A stretch of 47,956 bases of DNA. Source: Methylobacter sp. GTDB taxonomy: Bacteria > Pseudomonadota > Gammaproteobacteria > Methylococcales > Methylomonadaceae. Positions within the stretch are counted from its first letter, which is position 1. The number at the start of each line of letters is the position of its first letter. Below the pieces are notes generated by a model that made no database searches, was not told the origin of the DNA, and was given only the letters and a program-made list of their open reading frames with translations. This document shows, one piece after another, positions 23,912 to 33,588 of the stretch. Made by a program: the position numbers and the translations under genes. The stretch is taken from assembly GCA_025361585.1 (NCBI GenBank), contig JANYKK010000066.1, positions 1 through 47,956 on the forward strand, written 5' to 3'.

Positions 23912-24562
23912 TTAATGAAATCTTTCTTCCAGCGAACTGCTGTCCGGGGCTTCACAATACATAACCATCGTTATCAACTCGGCGACATTATCAGCCTTCA
24001 TTTTTTCCATAATACTGGCCCGGTGCACGTCTACGGTACGATTGCTGATTTTGAGGATTTTTGCCGATTCCTTATTGGAGTGACTTCTGACGATCAGCCC
24101 GAGCACTTCCCGTTCCCTCGGGGTTAGGTTTTCGAGGCGATCTTGTATGCGGCGTCTCTTGACAAATTCGCCTCTGAATGCGGCATCTTTTTTAAGGGCC
24201 TCATTGATTCGTTCCAGCAATAGCGCGTTATCGAACGGCTTTTCCAGGAAATCGACAGCACCGGCCCTGAATGCTTTTGCCGAGTCGGGAATCTCGGCAT
24301 GACCGCTGATAAATATGATAGGAATGACATAGCTCCTGCTCGATAATTCCTTCTGGAGGTCGTGACCGCTCATCAACGGCATTCGAACATCCAATAGCAG
24401 GCAGCCTGACTGATCAGGGTCGTAGTCCTGCAAAAAGGCCTCGGCGGAGTCAAAGCTTCTGACCGGTTGTCCTGTTGATTCAATCAACATAGTCAGCGAG
24501 TCGCGTATGGCGAATTCATCGTCCACTAAATAAACCAGCGGTGTTGAGTTATTTACGCTCAT
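23912..24562 (-). CDS. FixJ-family response regulator
   Basis: 216 residues. The receiver domain has the acidic pocket (VDDE, residues 13-16), the phospho-acceptor D58 (LLLDVRMP) and the Lys in LEKPF. A LuxR/FixJ-type helix-turn-helix follows from about 140 (LTPREREVLGLIVRSHSNKE, then KILKISNRTVDVHRASIMEK). It is a transcription regulator activated by phosphorylation from the overlapping histidine kinase upstream (14-base overlap). Its target genes are not evident. Confidence 0.9.
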   Translation of the reverse strand: MSVNNSTPLVYLVDDEFAIRDSLTMLIESTGQPVRSFDSAEAFLQDYDPDQSGCLLLDVRMPLMSGHDLQKELSSRSYVIPIIFISGHAEIPDSAKAFRAGAVDFLEKPFDNALLLERINEALKKDAAFRGEFVKRRRIQDRLENLTPREREVLGLIVRSHSNKESAKILKISNRTVDVHRASIMEKMKADNVAELITMVMYCEAPDSSSLEERFH

Positions 24563-26456
24563 TGGATTTTCTCCGTACAGGTAAGGTGAAATAAAAAGTA
24601 GTGCCTTTTTCGAGTTGGCTATTGAAATGCAACACGCCTTTATGGGCCTCGATAATTGAACGGCTGATTGACAGCCCCATACCCATGCCGTCCGCCTTGG
24701 TGGTATAAAAAGGCGTCAATATTTTTTGCTGCTGCTCCTCGTTAAGACCGTAGCCGCTGTCCTTGATCCTGACCTGTATATGGTTGTTGGGGATCAAGAG
24801 GCTATCGATGGTTAACTGGCGCGGTTGATTCGCAGGCAAATTCTTTAACGTGTCAACGCTGTTTCGGATCAGGTTGATCAGAACCTGTTCAATTTGTATC
24901 TGATCGACATAGATAGGCGGCAGGTTATTTTCCAATTCAAAAGTCAGTTTTATGTCGTTTTGCTTGAGTTCCGCAATACACAGGGCGACAGCGTCATGAA
25001 TCAACGCATTAAGGTCGGTGGTTGAGCGATGTTTGGAATGGGATTTAACAAACTCCCTCATGCGATGAACGATCCCGCCTGCCCTTAAAGCCTGTTGTTG
25101 AGTTTTGAGTAAGACTTCGGTGAGCTTTTCCAGATCGAGATGTTCAGCCTTAAGATAGTTTAAACTGACTTGCGTGTAGGTGGTAATCGCAGCCAGGGGC
25201 TGGTTGACTTCATGGGCGATGCCGGATGCCATTTCCCCCATCAACCCTAGCCGGGTGACGTGGGCAAGTTCATCCAGGTGCTGTTTGTCTTGCTGTTCCT
25301 GGTGTTTGCGCACACTCACATCGCGCACAATATTGGTAAAATAATGGGTATTGTCGATTGAAAATTCGGCTATGGACAGATCCAGCGGCACCATAGAACC
25401 GTCTTTGCGCAGGCCTTCAACCTCCTGGATTTGATCGACAAATTTTACTGCATGGGGCAGGCGGGAATAATTCAATTGCCTTGGTGGTGACGGCATGATT
25501 TTTTCAATGTTGCAACCGACCAGCTCCGCCGGTTTATAGCCGAAAATGGTTTCGACCGCCGCATTGGCCGATACGATGCAGTCAGCCATGTCAATGGTGA
25601 TAATGCCTTCCACTGAGGCATTAAAAATGGAGTTGAGTTTAGCTTCGCGTTCCACTAATTGATGCTTGGAGCGGCGTAGCTCTTCAACTTTTTTCATTAA
25701 ACTCAGGTTGGCTGTGGTCAGTGCGTTGTTTTGCCTGCGAACCTTTTCTTCCAGCTTTTCATTAAGACCGGCGATGGTTTCTTGAGCTTGCTTGCGTTCG
25801 GTAACGTTATTAATGGTCAGGCAAATTTGCAACGCATTTTTGTCGTCGTAAACGACTCTTGCATAGCATTCGACATAGGTTGGCGATTTGTACTTATCGT
25901 AGGGTTGCGACAAGTAGGCACAAAATTGAAAGTACTTGCATTCTGGATGAGTTGACGAGGTTTGCTTATCCCTGACGATGGCGTTAAGGACGTGACCGGT
26001 TTTTTGGGCTAACAGGTTGCGGATAAACAGGTAATAATCATCCTGACCTGAAGGATGAATAAATTTACTCAGCCGCTTGTTGATCAACTCTTGTTTTGAA
26101 CAGCCTAGCAGGACTGCGGCCGCCAAATTGGCTTTTTGGATGGCTCCTGCTTCATTCAGCGTCAGGTAACCGACAGGCGATGAATCGTAAAGTTGTGCAT
26201 AGTCATCGCGGGATGCGGTTAATTCCTGATGCGCCTTGTTTAACGCCTCATTCTGCATTTCCAGCTCAATCTGGTGAGCCTGAAATTCAAACAGCAGTTT
26301 TTGTATGTCCTCGGTAGACATCCGGGCAATATCTGCGGCGGAGTGAGAGAGCATGATTTCCGTCTGTTTACTGACAGTCTTACGGGGCTGGGCCGGTAAA
26401 GTTTTTGTGTCGCCAAGACTTTCAGTATTCAAGCGTATATTAGATGTTTTGCTCAT
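24549..26456 (-). CDS. FixL-like PAS sensor histidine kinase
   Basis: 635 residues with no transmembrane segment. An N-terminal helix contains HQIELEMQNEAL, then come PAS 1 (about 90-215), a coiled coil (about 215-265), PAS 2 (about 275-390), HisKA with the phospho-acceptor His in ASGIAHEVNQPLAAI, and HATPase with N-box (LINLIRNSVDTL) and G-boxes (DSGYGLNEEQ, GMGMGLSISRS). It is a cytoplasmic sensor that phosphorylates the FixJ-type regulator encoded next to it. No heme His motif is obvious in the PAS domains, so the signal is unknown. Confidence 0.9.
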   Translation of the reverse strand: MSKTSNIRLNTESLGDTKTLPAQPRKTVSKQTEIMLSHSAADIARMSTEDIQKLLFEFQAHQIELEMQNEALNKAHQELTASRDDYAQLYDSSPVGYLTLNEAGAIQKANLAAAVLLGCSKQELINKRLSKFIHPSGQDDYYLFIRNLLAQKTGHVLNAIVRDKQTSSTHPECKYFQFCAYLSQPYDKYKSPTYVECYARVVYDDKNALQICLTINNVTERKQAQETIAGLNEKLEEKVRRQNNALTTANLSLMKKVEELRRSKHQLVEREAKLNSIFNASVEGIITIDMADCIVSANAAVETIFGYKPAELVGCNIEKIMPSPPRQLNYSRLPHAVKFVDQIQEVEGLRKDGSMVPLDLSIAEFSIDNTHYFTNIVRDVSVRKHQEQQDKQHLDELAHVTRLGLMGEMASGIAHEVNQPLAAITTYTQVSLNYLKAEHLDLEKLTEVLLKTQQQALRAGGIVHRMREFVKSHSKHRSTTDLNALIHDAVALCIAELKQNDIKLTFELENNLPPIYVDQIQIEQVLINLIRNSVDTLKNLPANQPRQLTIDSLLIPNNHIQVRIKDSGYGLNEEQQQKILTPFYTTKADGMGMGLSISRSIIEAHKGVLHFNSQLEKGTTFYFTLPVRRKSNERK

Positions 26457-27005
26457 GACTAGTTCTTTTTATGTGTTGGCGAAAAGAGGCGTCTCCAAGA
26501 ATGAACACATCACTCTCCCTCAGTATCGTTATCTTACTTTGTTCGGTTGTTTCGGTTTTAAGAGGGTAAATTTTTTGTGTGCCTTTTAAACTATAGACGA
26601 GAAAGATTAATTTAAAATTTAGTTTTATATTGTGATGGCAGTGACAATCCTTCTGATTAGCAATACAGCTCCGTCTTAACCGTCATACCGGCATGGATGC
26701 CGGTATCCAGCGCCATGGACGGTAACTTTCCAGACCCGCTACGTTGTTCGAAGTGCTGGGTATCTGTGAGCTTTCACATCCCTGTGCCTAGATTCCGGCA
26801 TCCATGCCGGAATGACGAATCTGAGCGAGACGGGCATATTGTTCCGCCCTGTGATCTAGCCCCACCATAATGGTTTAGCATAATGTACGGCATTAATCCG
26901 TGGAAATACATAGGTAAAATTACTTAGGTATGCGTACGAATTTTGCAGTTGTTTTCTTTGCTATAAGCTTTAGCCGTAGATCATGTCCTAAGAGGCTAGT
27001 GAGTA
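26457..27005. other. Intergenic region with dispersed palindromic element
   Basis: About 550 bases between divergent genes. It holds the 137-bp mini-element at 26681-26817 and the promoter region of the sensor kinase. The remainder is AT-rich (26590-26640 and 26880-26960) with no other signal recognised. Confidence 0.55.
26681..26817. repeat. Dispersed palindromic mini-element, copy A
   Basis: Ends are inverted copies: CGTCATACCGGCATGGATGC at the left and CGGCATCCATGCCGGAATGACG (given here only by its key GGCATCCATGCCGG) at the right. Each end is itself palindromic, and the middle contains CCATGGACGGTAACTTTCC. Related copies lie at 29798, 35308, 36047, 36178 and 38855. No coding capacity, so it is a non-autonomous element or REP-like pair. 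Confidence 0.75.
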
Positions 27006-27194
27006 ATGGCGACGCGTATAGAAGATAATGGGCCGCAGTTGGATATAAATTGGCAACATAAAATCCCCTGGATAGATATTGAACTTAAGGAAAAGCAATT
27101 TATGCATGATGAACTTGAATATTATAAAGAGGTAAAAACCAAGTCAAAGAAAAATGCACATGCAGAAACTAAAAAGCCTCGGTTTTTTCGCTGA
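27006..27194 (+). CDS. Unknown small hydrophilic protein
   Basis: 62 residues, hydrophilic, ending very basic (KTKSKKNAHAETKKPRFFR). An AGAGG string stands about ten bases before the ATG. No motif or family recognised. It lies alone between palindromic repeats, so it may be a genuine small protein or a chance frame. Confidence 0.4.
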   Translation: MATRIEDNGPQLDINWQHKIPWIDIELKEKQFMHDELEYYKEVKTKSKKNAHAETKKPRFFR

Positions 27195-27523
27195 AGTGAC
27201 AACAAGTTAGATGGGGTCGGTCAGAAGTTAAAGTTGTGTAAGGCGGCGCAGGCTAGCTGTAGCCGCTATTGATGAAAGCTATGACATTGTTGAGTGTGAT
27301 GACTGGAGTGCAGGCTTTGCCTGCAAGCACAAGCACCAAAAGTAGGTGCTTTATGAATGGATGTAGGAGCCAGCGTAGCGGTGTGCCGAGGCTCCATTAC
27401 ACTGCGGATGGTGGATGTTGCCCTACACTCGCTAGTGCTGCTTAATAATGACGCAGTCTTCTACGATTATTAAAAATGACCCAAAATCGAATGCTGGATA
27501 GGTATTTATCCTAAGGAGTAAAA
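27195..27523. other. Intergenic region with two hairpins
   Basis: About 330 bases. TGCAGGC/GCCTGCA (27309-27325) and AGCACC/GGTGCT (27332-27350) are adjacent short hairpins, the second followed by TTTA. They could end the preceding transcript or be degenerate repeats. AAGGAG before position 27524 serves the next gene. Confidence 0.45.
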
Positions 27524-29677
27524 ATGCAATGCTTGAAAAACTTAAAGAAGGTCTTAGAGCATTTGGTTCGTTTTTTTATGCCGCAATTAACGAATCCTAA
27601 GCTGGCTATTGATACCTTGCGGATTAGCGAGGCTAAGTATCGCAGCTTATTCGAAAACATTGATCAAGGCGTTATCTACCTGGACGCTGCGGGTGTCGTG
27701 ATGGCGGTCAATCATGCCGCCGAGCAACTGCTTGGTTTACCTCGGGACATCCTTGTCGGGCGTAAGTTTTCCGATTCCTGCTTTAAGGTTATCAAGGAAG
27801 ATGGATCGATTTTCCCGGAAGAACAACAGTCCTCAGCCTTGGCGTTGAGTAGCGGTAAGCCTGTGGAAGATGTGGTTATGGGCTTGTTTAATTCTGAACG
27901 GCAAAGTTATATCTGGGTTGCTGTTAATTCAGTCCCCGAATTCCGGGTGGGCGAGCAATATCCCTATCAGGTGTTAATGACCTTGACCGATGTTACCCGG
28001 CAAAAACAGTCAGAAGGCAAACTGAGCATGGCATCGGTGATCTTCAATAATATAGGGGAGGGCATCTTTGTTACCGATAAAGATAAAAAGATCATTTCGG
28101 TTAACGAGGCGTTTACCACAATAACCGGCTTTACCCAGCAGGATGTTTATGGGAAGAGCGCTGGTTTTTTACAATCAAAAAAAAGTAATTTAAAAAGCGA
28201 TGACGAATTAAGCGGCCTTGCCGGTAATGTAACCAGCTGGCAGGGCGAGGTATGGCGCCGTCATAAAAACAGTGCGGACTTTCCTTCCTGGACTACCGTC
28301 AGCGAGGTAAGGGATTCAGGCGGCGAGGTGCTCCATTATGTCCATGTGTTCATGGATATAACGCATTTTAAGAAGGCGCAGGATCATCTGGGTTTTTTGG
28401 CCTATCACGACCCCTTGACCAAATTGCCGAACCGGCTGTTACTGAAAGATCGTATCGATCATTCATTGCAAACCGCATTGCGGGAAGGCTCAGAGGCGGC
28501 TGTGTTATTCCTTGATCTTGATCGTTTCAAAGGTATTAACGATACTTACGGTCATGCGGTCGGCGACGGCTTGTTACGGGAGGTCGCAAAACGCATAAAA
28601 AATCTGGTCAGAAAAGAAGACACGGTTTCACGTTATGCCGGTGATGAGTTTGTGGTGTTCATGGAAAATATTCCTGACTCCAAAAACCCTGCCAAGCTGG
28701 CTCAAAAGCTGATCGATACCTTTGATGCCCCCGTTTATATTAAAGGCTTTCGGTTAAAAATATCGCTCAGCGTCGGCATCAGTCTGTTCCCGCAGGATGG
28801 CAAGGATACCGATACGTTGATTAGAAATGCCGACGCGGCAATGTACCGGGCCAAGAAAGAAGGGCGGAATAACTTTCAATATTATAGCCTGGAGCTAACC
28901 GCCGAAGCGTTCGAGAAAATGTCGATGGAAGGCGCGTTACGGCAGTGTCTGGATAGGCATGAGTTGATTTTGTATTACCAGCCGCAGGTTTGCCTTAAAA
29001 GCGGAAAACTGGTGGGTGTTGAGTCCCTGGTGCGCTGGATGCATCCAACGCAGGGGCTGATACCCCCCAACCAATTTATACCCATAGCAGAGGAAAGCGG
29101 GTTTATTGTAGCGATTGGCGAATGGGTGTTGCAAAGCGCCTGTATACAGATGCGCCGCTGGCTGGACGAGGGTTTGCAGATCAATAAAATGGTCGTCAAT
29201 GTGTCCGCGGTTCAGTTTTTACGCTCCGATTTTGTGGCGACAGTTGAGAGGATATTGCATTCGACAGGGCTGGCGCCGTCTTATCTTGAGCTGGAATTGA
29301 TCGGTGGCAGTTTTATGGATAATTCCGAACAAACCATCAAGGCGCTCAACCAGTTGGTTGCAGGTGGAGTGGATTTGACCATTGATGATTTTGGCGTGGG
29401 CTGTTTTTCGTTTAACAACTTAAAGCGTATTCCGGTAAAAAAATTGAAAATTAACAGTACATTTGTTGTTGATGTGTTGAGCAACGCCAACGATGAGGAC
29501 ATTACCCGTGCGGTGATCGCCTTAGGTCACGGCTTGCATTTACAGGTTATTGCAATGGGCATTGAATCGAGTGCCCAGCAAAATCGGCTGATGGATTTAG
29601 GCTGCGATGAAGGGCAAGGTTATTTATACAGTTCCCCGGTATTGCCTTGGTCGAATATTTTTCAACAGTTGATGTGA
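27524..29677 (+). CDS. PAS-PAS-GGDEF protein with degenerate EAL domain
   Basis: 717 residues. PAS 1 is at about 35-155 and PAS 2 at about 165-285. The GGDEF domain at about 290-450 has AGDEF (372-376) and an intact inhibitory RxxD (363-366). The EAL domain at about 465-712 is damaged. It keeps E500 (ESL) and the DD pair (621-622), but the ITES glutamate is G594, the LKID aspartate is N644 and the AEGVE glutamate is M678. The cyclase half could make c-di-GMP, while the phosphodiesterase half is probably dead and may only bind ligand. No membrane segment. AAGGAG lies six bases before the ATG. Confidence 0.9.
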   Translation: MQCLKNLKKVLEHLVRFFMPQLTNPKLAIDTLRISEAKYRSLFENIDQGVIYLDAAGVVMAVNHAAEQLLGLPRDILVGRKFSDSCFKVIKEDGSIFPEEQQSSALALSSGKPVEDVVMGLFNSERQSYIWVAVNSVPEFRVGEQYPYQVLMTLTDVTRQKQSEGKLSMASVIFNNIGEGIFVTDKDKKIISVNEAFTTITGFTQQDVYGKSAGFLQSKKSNLKSDDELSGLAGNVTSWQGEVWRRHKNSADFPSWTTVSEVRDSGGEVLHYVHVFMDITHFKKAQDHLGFLAYHDPLTKLPNRLLLKDRIDHSLQTALREGSEAAVLFLDLDRFKGINDTYGHAVGDGLLREVAKRIKNLVRKEDTVSRYAGDEFVVFMENIPDSKNPAKLAQKLIDTFDAPVYIKGFRLKISLSVGISLFPQDGKDTDTLIRNADAAMYRAKKEGRNNFQYYSLELTAEAFEKMSMEGALRQCLDRHELILYYQPQVCLKSGKLVGVESLVRWMHPTQGLIPPNQFIPIAEESGFIVAIGEWVLQSACIQMRRWLDEGLQINKMVVNVSAVQFLRSDFVATVERILHSTGLAPSYLELELIGGSFMDNSEQTIKALNQLVAGGVDLTIDDFGVGCFSFNNLKRIPVKKLKINSTFVVDVLSNANDEDITRAVIALGHGLHLQVIAMGIESSAQQNRLMDLGCDEGQGYLYSSPVLPWSNIFQQLM

Positions 29678-30142
29678 TTGGCAAAGGGAATCTTAAGCTA
29701 ACACTGTCATACTGACAAAAAGGCCAGGACCTTATGCGGTGATGTGAAGTGGACGATGTTTTTAGGTTTGTGATTAGTAAGGAGCTTTAATTAGCACCGT
29801 CATACTGGCAGGGACAGATATTTGCTCCTGCAATATCTGCATTCCCCGCATCCTTGTGGGTTATGCCAGTATCCAGTCACATGGATGTGAATGCTTAGAG
29901 CTAACTCAAGAGGCATAACACTTAGCAAGTTACCATCCATGGCTCTGGATTCCGGCATCCCTGCCGGAATGACGAACTTTTGAGCGTCGGTTGAAGCTCC
30001 TTGCTAATTAGGAAATGGAAGGGATAGGTATTTATACGAATTTAGACGCCTAATTTTTCGCGCTAGATTCACTACGTACTTATACCAATTGTTCCACACC
30101 CCCATTGTCCATAGAATAAAAAAAGGAGGATGTTCCTTCGAG
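29678..30142. other. Intergenic region with palindromic mini-element
   Basis: About 465 bases, most of it taken by mini-element copy B (29798-29974). Nothing else is recognised except AGGAGG at 30124-30129 ahead of the DUF2934 gene. Confidence 0.5.
29798..29974. repeat. Dispersed palindromic mini-element, copy B
   Basis: Starts CGTCATACTGGCAGGGA and ends CCGGCATCCCTGCCGGAATGACG (key ends CGTCAT/ATGACG). The interior carries TTACCATCCATGG, the motif shared with copies A, D and H. At 177 bp it is longer than copy A because of an inserted stretch near the left end. Confidence 0.7.
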
Positions 30143-30358
30143 ATGTGCAGGGGGTGGGTTGTGGTCAATTTTAATTCAGTGCAAAAGTCCAATAAGGAGA
30201 TTTTTGACAAGGATTTATTCCAAAAAATGGTTGCAGAACGCGCTTACTGCAAGTCCGAAAGAAGGGATTTTGTAGGTGGGCATGAAATGGATGATTGGCT
30301 TGAAGCCGAATCGGAAATTAAAAATCAATACTTCTACTGGTTCCAGGATACTGAATAG
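30143..30358 (+). CDS. DUF2934 domain protein
   Basis: 71 residues from the ATG at 30143. A GTG at 30161 is also possible, and a longer in-frame ATG at 30089 lies before the AGGAGG site and is unlikely. The C-terminal part (VAERAYCKSERRDFVGGHEM-DDWLEAESEI) is the DUF2934 motif, a short helical segment found in small proteobacterial proteins of unknown role. It lies 44 bases before the M41-like protease gene, so a shared transcript is possible. Confidence 0.7.
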   Translation: MCRGWVVVNFNSVQKSNKEIFDKDLFQKMVAERAYCKSERRDFVGGHEMDDWLEAESEIKNQYFYWFQDTE

Positions 30359-30402
30359 TTTTTCAGATCGGATGATGGTGATTTAAAACTACGGTGCTTA
30401 CT

Positions 30403-31137
30403 ATGAAAAGAAACAAAATAGCTGAGACGCTCAGTCAGGATAAATTAATAGAACATAAACAACGCATTGCTTTTCATGAAGCAGGGCATGCGGCGGGCAT
30501 TCATTTAAACAATAAAGCCAGACAGCTGCCGGAGGTGTTCTTTAAAATCATCTTTAAAGAGATGGGCGGCGTGACAGCGGCGGATGTCATGGCTTACCAA
30601 ACAACTCATGACGATTGCATTGCACGGGTGGAAGGCGGACGGCTAATCGACTTGTTGCCGCCGTCTATTGACAGCCTGATGAGTGAATTAACGGAGCACA
30701 GCGACACAATGTTGCAATTGGTCAAGGATTACCAAGTAGCTTTTGAGGCGGACATTATTAACCTGCTGATCGGGCCGCTGGCTGAAGCCAAGCATGTTGC
30801 GGCCACCGATGACGAGCTGTTCAATCATAAGTTAATCGATCTAAAAGCATTGAAAAACTATGGTGGCAGTTCCGATCTTGCCTTGGCTAACGAATATTTA
30901 CAAAGTTATTCTGCCGATAAACAGCAAAGAGATGAGAAGTTGGGTGAGCTGTTTACCGTCGCATTTGACTTTGTAAATAATGATGCCAACTGGGCGGCAA
31001 TCGTCAAACTGGCCGAATATGTCCTTGGCAGCAGTAAAAATATTATTGACTGTGATGAGATTATTTCAATCCTCGATCAGTCGGTAGAACATTTTCATAA
31101 CCGGAGAAGCCAGCCAAGGTATCACCTTTATGGATGA
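30403..31137 (+). CDS. Stand-alone M41/FtsH-type metalloprotease-like protein
   Basis: 244 residues from the ATG at 30403. A GTG at 30394 would add three, and neither start has a clear ribosome site. The motif [10 protein letters not shown] (His25-Glu26-x-x-His29) matches the zinc site of FtsH peptidase, and an Asp in GGSSDLALANEYL fits the third ligand. There is no AAA ATPase domain and no membrane helix. The last eight bases overlap the start of a full FtsH gene, whose product has the same [10 protein letters not shown]. It may be a partner subunit that joins the FtsH ring or a regulated protease of its own. The domain call is firm, the role inferred. Confidence 0.75.
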   Translation: MKRNKIAETLSQDKLIEHKQRIAFHEAGHAAGIHLNNKARQLPEVFFKIIFKEMGGVTAADVMAYQTTHDDCIARVEGGRLIDLLPPSIDSLMSELTEHSDTMLQLVKDYQVAFEADIINLLIGPLAEAKHVAATDDELFNHKLIDLKALKNYGGSSDLALANEYLQSYSADKQQRDEKLGELFTVAFDFVNNDANWAAIVKLAEYVLGSSKNIIDCDEIISILDQSVEHFHNRRSQPRYHLYG

Positions 31138-33082
31138 ATCCAAGAACGGCATTATTAAAGCAGTATTCACCTTGCTGGCTAGTGTCTTCGGGTACCTGAA
31201 AAATTTATTGATGGCGGGTTTTGGCGATCTTTTTTCCAAACAGGAGCCGAATCGGGAGCTTAATAAGCCGTCGGATAAAAATATCGTCGGCTCCAGACGC
31301 GGAAAAATTATTGTTTTTGCATTGCTGTTAATCCTGGCGCTGAGCTTTATCAATAGCGTTCAGGAAGTGCAGCGGGACGAAATTCCTTACAGCCAGTTTA
31401 TCAAGCTGGTCAAAGAGGCGAAAATCGACAAGGCAGTGGTCACCGAGCGCTTTATTACCGGCGTTATCAAGCCTGATGATTCAACAAAGCCCGCTAAAAA
31501 TTTCATGACCATTCCGTTGTGGCAAAACGATCTTGCGCAAATGCTGGAGCAGAACAAAGTTGAGTTTGTGGTCAGAAGCGGCGACAATTGGCTAAGCAAT
31601 CTTTTTTTCAATTGGGTTATACCGATGTTGATCCTGGTGCTTATCTGGTCATGGGTGATGCGCCGCACGACGGCTGGCGCGCAGTCTTTCCTCAATTTGG
31701 GTAACAAAATTCACATCCATCAGGACACCCAAGCCAAGATCACCTTTAATGATGTGGCCGGTGCCGACAGTGCCAAACAGGAGCTTAACGAGTCCATCGA
31801 CTTCCTAAAAACACCGGAAAAATTTCAACGATTAGGCGGACGCATGCCTAAAGGCGTGTTGCTGGTTGGGCCTCCCGGAACCGGAAAAACCCTGCTAGCT
31901 CGCGCTGTCTCCGGGGAAGCGCAGGTGCCGTTTTTTAACATCAGCGGCTCTGAATTTATCGAGCTGTTTGTCGGCGTCGGTGCAGCCCGAGTGCGCGAGC
32001 TTTTTGAACAGGCGAGGAACCAAGCTCCCTGCATCATATTTATCGATGAGCTCGATGCCATAGGCCGTACCCGTGGCGGGCCGGTAATGATCGGCGGACA
32101 TGACGAGCGCGAACAGACCCTGAACCAGCTGCTGACCGAAATGGACGGCTTCGATACCTCGGTCGGCGTGGTGGTGATGGCGGCAACCAACCGCCCCGAA
32201 GTGCTCGATAAAGCGCTGTTGCGTTCCGGGCGTTTCGACCGTCAGATTGTGGTCGATAAACCGGATTTGAAAGACCGTGTTGAGATACTTAAATTGCACA
32301 CCAAAGCGCTGACGCTGGCCAAAAATGTCGACTTGTCCATCGTTGCCAGGCGTACGCCTGGACTGGTCGGCGCAGACCTGGCCAACATCGCCAATGAAGC
32401 GGCGATAATGGCGACGCGGGTTGGTCACAATAAAGTCGAAAAAGAAGATTTCGAGTCGGCTATCGACCGCATATTGGCGGGGCCGGAAAAGAAGAACCGG
32501 GTGTTAAATCCCGACGAAAAACGCCGGGTGGCGTTCCACGAAGCAGGTCACGCGATGGTCGCCGAGCATGTGCCGACCGGTCAGCCGGTGCATAAAATTT
32601 CCATTATTCCCCGCGGCGTGTCGGCATTGGGTTTTACCTTGCAGTTGCCGGTAGAAGAAAAGTTTTTATCGACTGAAGATGAACTTAAAGATCAGCTGGC
32701 GATTTTGCTGGGTGGGCGCATGGCTGAACAGATTGTACTGGGAAGCATCTCAACCGGCGCTCAAAATGACCTGGAAAAAGCCAGCGAAATAGCCCGCAAC
32801 ATGGTCTGTAATCTGGGCATGAGCAAAAAAATGGGGCCGCTGACTTACGGCAAACGCCAGCAGCTCCAGTTTTTGGAAACGGAAGTTTCGGAGTACCGCA
32901 ATTATTCCGATGAGACAGCTCGTTTGCTTGATACTGAAATAATAGCGCTGGTTGAGGAAGCCGAAACACGCGCCCGTGAGATCATCACCGCAAACAGGAA
33001 AGCCTTGGAAAAACTGGCCGACTTGTTACAAGAGAAGGAAGTGATTAACCGGGATGAAATGTTGGCTTTGTTGGGGAGTTGA
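31130..33082 (+). CDS. ftsH: FtsH-family AAA+ zinc metalloprotease
   Basis: 650 residues. It has an N-terminal extension of about 55 residues before the first membrane helix (about 58-76), a periplasmic loop, a second helix (about 161-178), then the AAA+ domain with Walker A GPPGTGKT (247-254), Walker B IIFIDE (302-307) and the second region of homology ([20 protein letters not shown]). The M41 domain follows with HEAGH (470-474) and the third ligand D547. All catalytic parts are intact. It degrades membrane and cytosolic proteins. The unusual N-terminus and the overlapping M41 companion suggest an accessory paralog rather than the housekeeping FtsH. Confidence 0.92.
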   Translation: MDESKNGIIKAVFTLLASVFGYLKNLLMAGFGDLFSKQEPNRELNKPSDKNIVGSRRGKIIVFALLLILALSFINSVQEVQRDEIPYSQFIKLVKEAKIDKAVVTERFITGVIKPDDSTKPAKNFMTIPLWQNDLAQMLEQNKVEFVVRSGDNWLSNLFFNWVIPMLILVLIWSWVMRRTTAGAQSFLNLGNKIHIHQDTQAKITFNDVAGADSAKQELNESIDFLKTPEKFQRLGGRMPKGVLLVGPPGTGKTLLARAVSGEAQVPFFNISGSEFIELFVGVGAARVRELFEQARNQAPCIIFIDELDAIGRTRGGPVMIGGHDEREQTLNQLLTEMDGFDTSVGVVVMAATNRPEVLDKALLRSGRFDRQIVVDKPDLKDRVEILKLHTKALTLAKNVDLSIVARRTPGLVGADLANIANEAAIMATRVGHNKVEKEDFESAIDRILAGPEKKNRVLNPDEKRRVAFHEAGHAMVAEHVPTGQPVHKISIIPRGVSALGFTLQLPVEEKFLSTEDELKDQLAILLGGRMAEQIVLGSISTGAQNDLEKASEIARNMVCNLGMSKKMGPLTYGKRQQLQFLETEVSEYRNYSDETARLLDTEIIALVEEAETRAREIITANRKALEKLADLLQEKEVINRDEMLALLGS

Positions 33083-33140
33083 GAAGGGTTTCATTGCTCC
33101 TCATTTCCATGCAGCGCGTGGGAACGAGAAAAATGGAGTA

Positions 33141-33186
33141 CACGGCTGGCCTTGTACTAACCGCTCCATACGCAAGGCCAGCCGTG
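33141..33186. repeat. 14-bp inverted repeat after ftsH
   Basis: CACGGCTGGCCTTG at 33141-33154 and its exact reverse complement at 33173-33186, with an 18-base spacer. It may form the ftsH transcript end, although no T run follows. Confidence 0.65.
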
Positions 33187-33195
33187 CACACCAGA

Positions 33196-33315
33196 TGTAG
33201 GCCGGAATAAGCCCGCCCTGCGATAGCAAGGGTGGGTGTTTCCGGCGAATTCGGGCGGGGTTTGCCGGAAACACCAGTTCTCGCTACCGCTTGAACCGGC
33301 TTATTCCGGCCTACA
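33196..33315. repeat. 120-bp mini-element with 17-bp terminal inverted repeats
   Basis: TGTAGGCCGGAATAAGC at 33196-33212 and its exact reverse complement at 33299-33315. Inside lies a second perfect inverted repeat of 12 bp (33235-33246 with 33264-33275). The nested design resembles a REPIN or MITE. No coding capacity. Confidence 0.7.
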
Positions 33316-33588
33316 TAGCTGTTTTGGCATTGCCATCCATGGCTCCTGGATCCCGGCAATCCCTGCCGGGATGACGAGCTTTAAAAATACTTGTGCATAA
33401 CAATGAGCACGCCGCGTAGGAATGAGAAAACAAAATTTCATATATGGCGTGATTCTTTGCTTATCAAGTAATCCAACACCTACAGTAAATCTCTTGACTT
33501 TGCCCCAATAAAACACTATTAAATCAGCTGAGCTAAAAAACATTCGTACAGCCGCTGCATTACTGCCGCGCAAACTCAGCCTATTGCC

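Larger units (their letters stand above)
33083..33588. other. Intergenic region full of inverted repeats
   Basis: About 500 bases holding a 14-bp inverted repeat (33141-33186), a 120-bp element with 17-bp terminal inverted repeats (33196-33315), and a half-copy of the CGTCAT-type mini-element (33329-33376). No gene seen. Confidence 0.6.

Noticed and set aside
30004..30210. 68-residue minus-strand frame next to the DUF2934 gene
   Set aside because: No start signal, overlaps the recognisable DUF2934 gene, and shows no family features.
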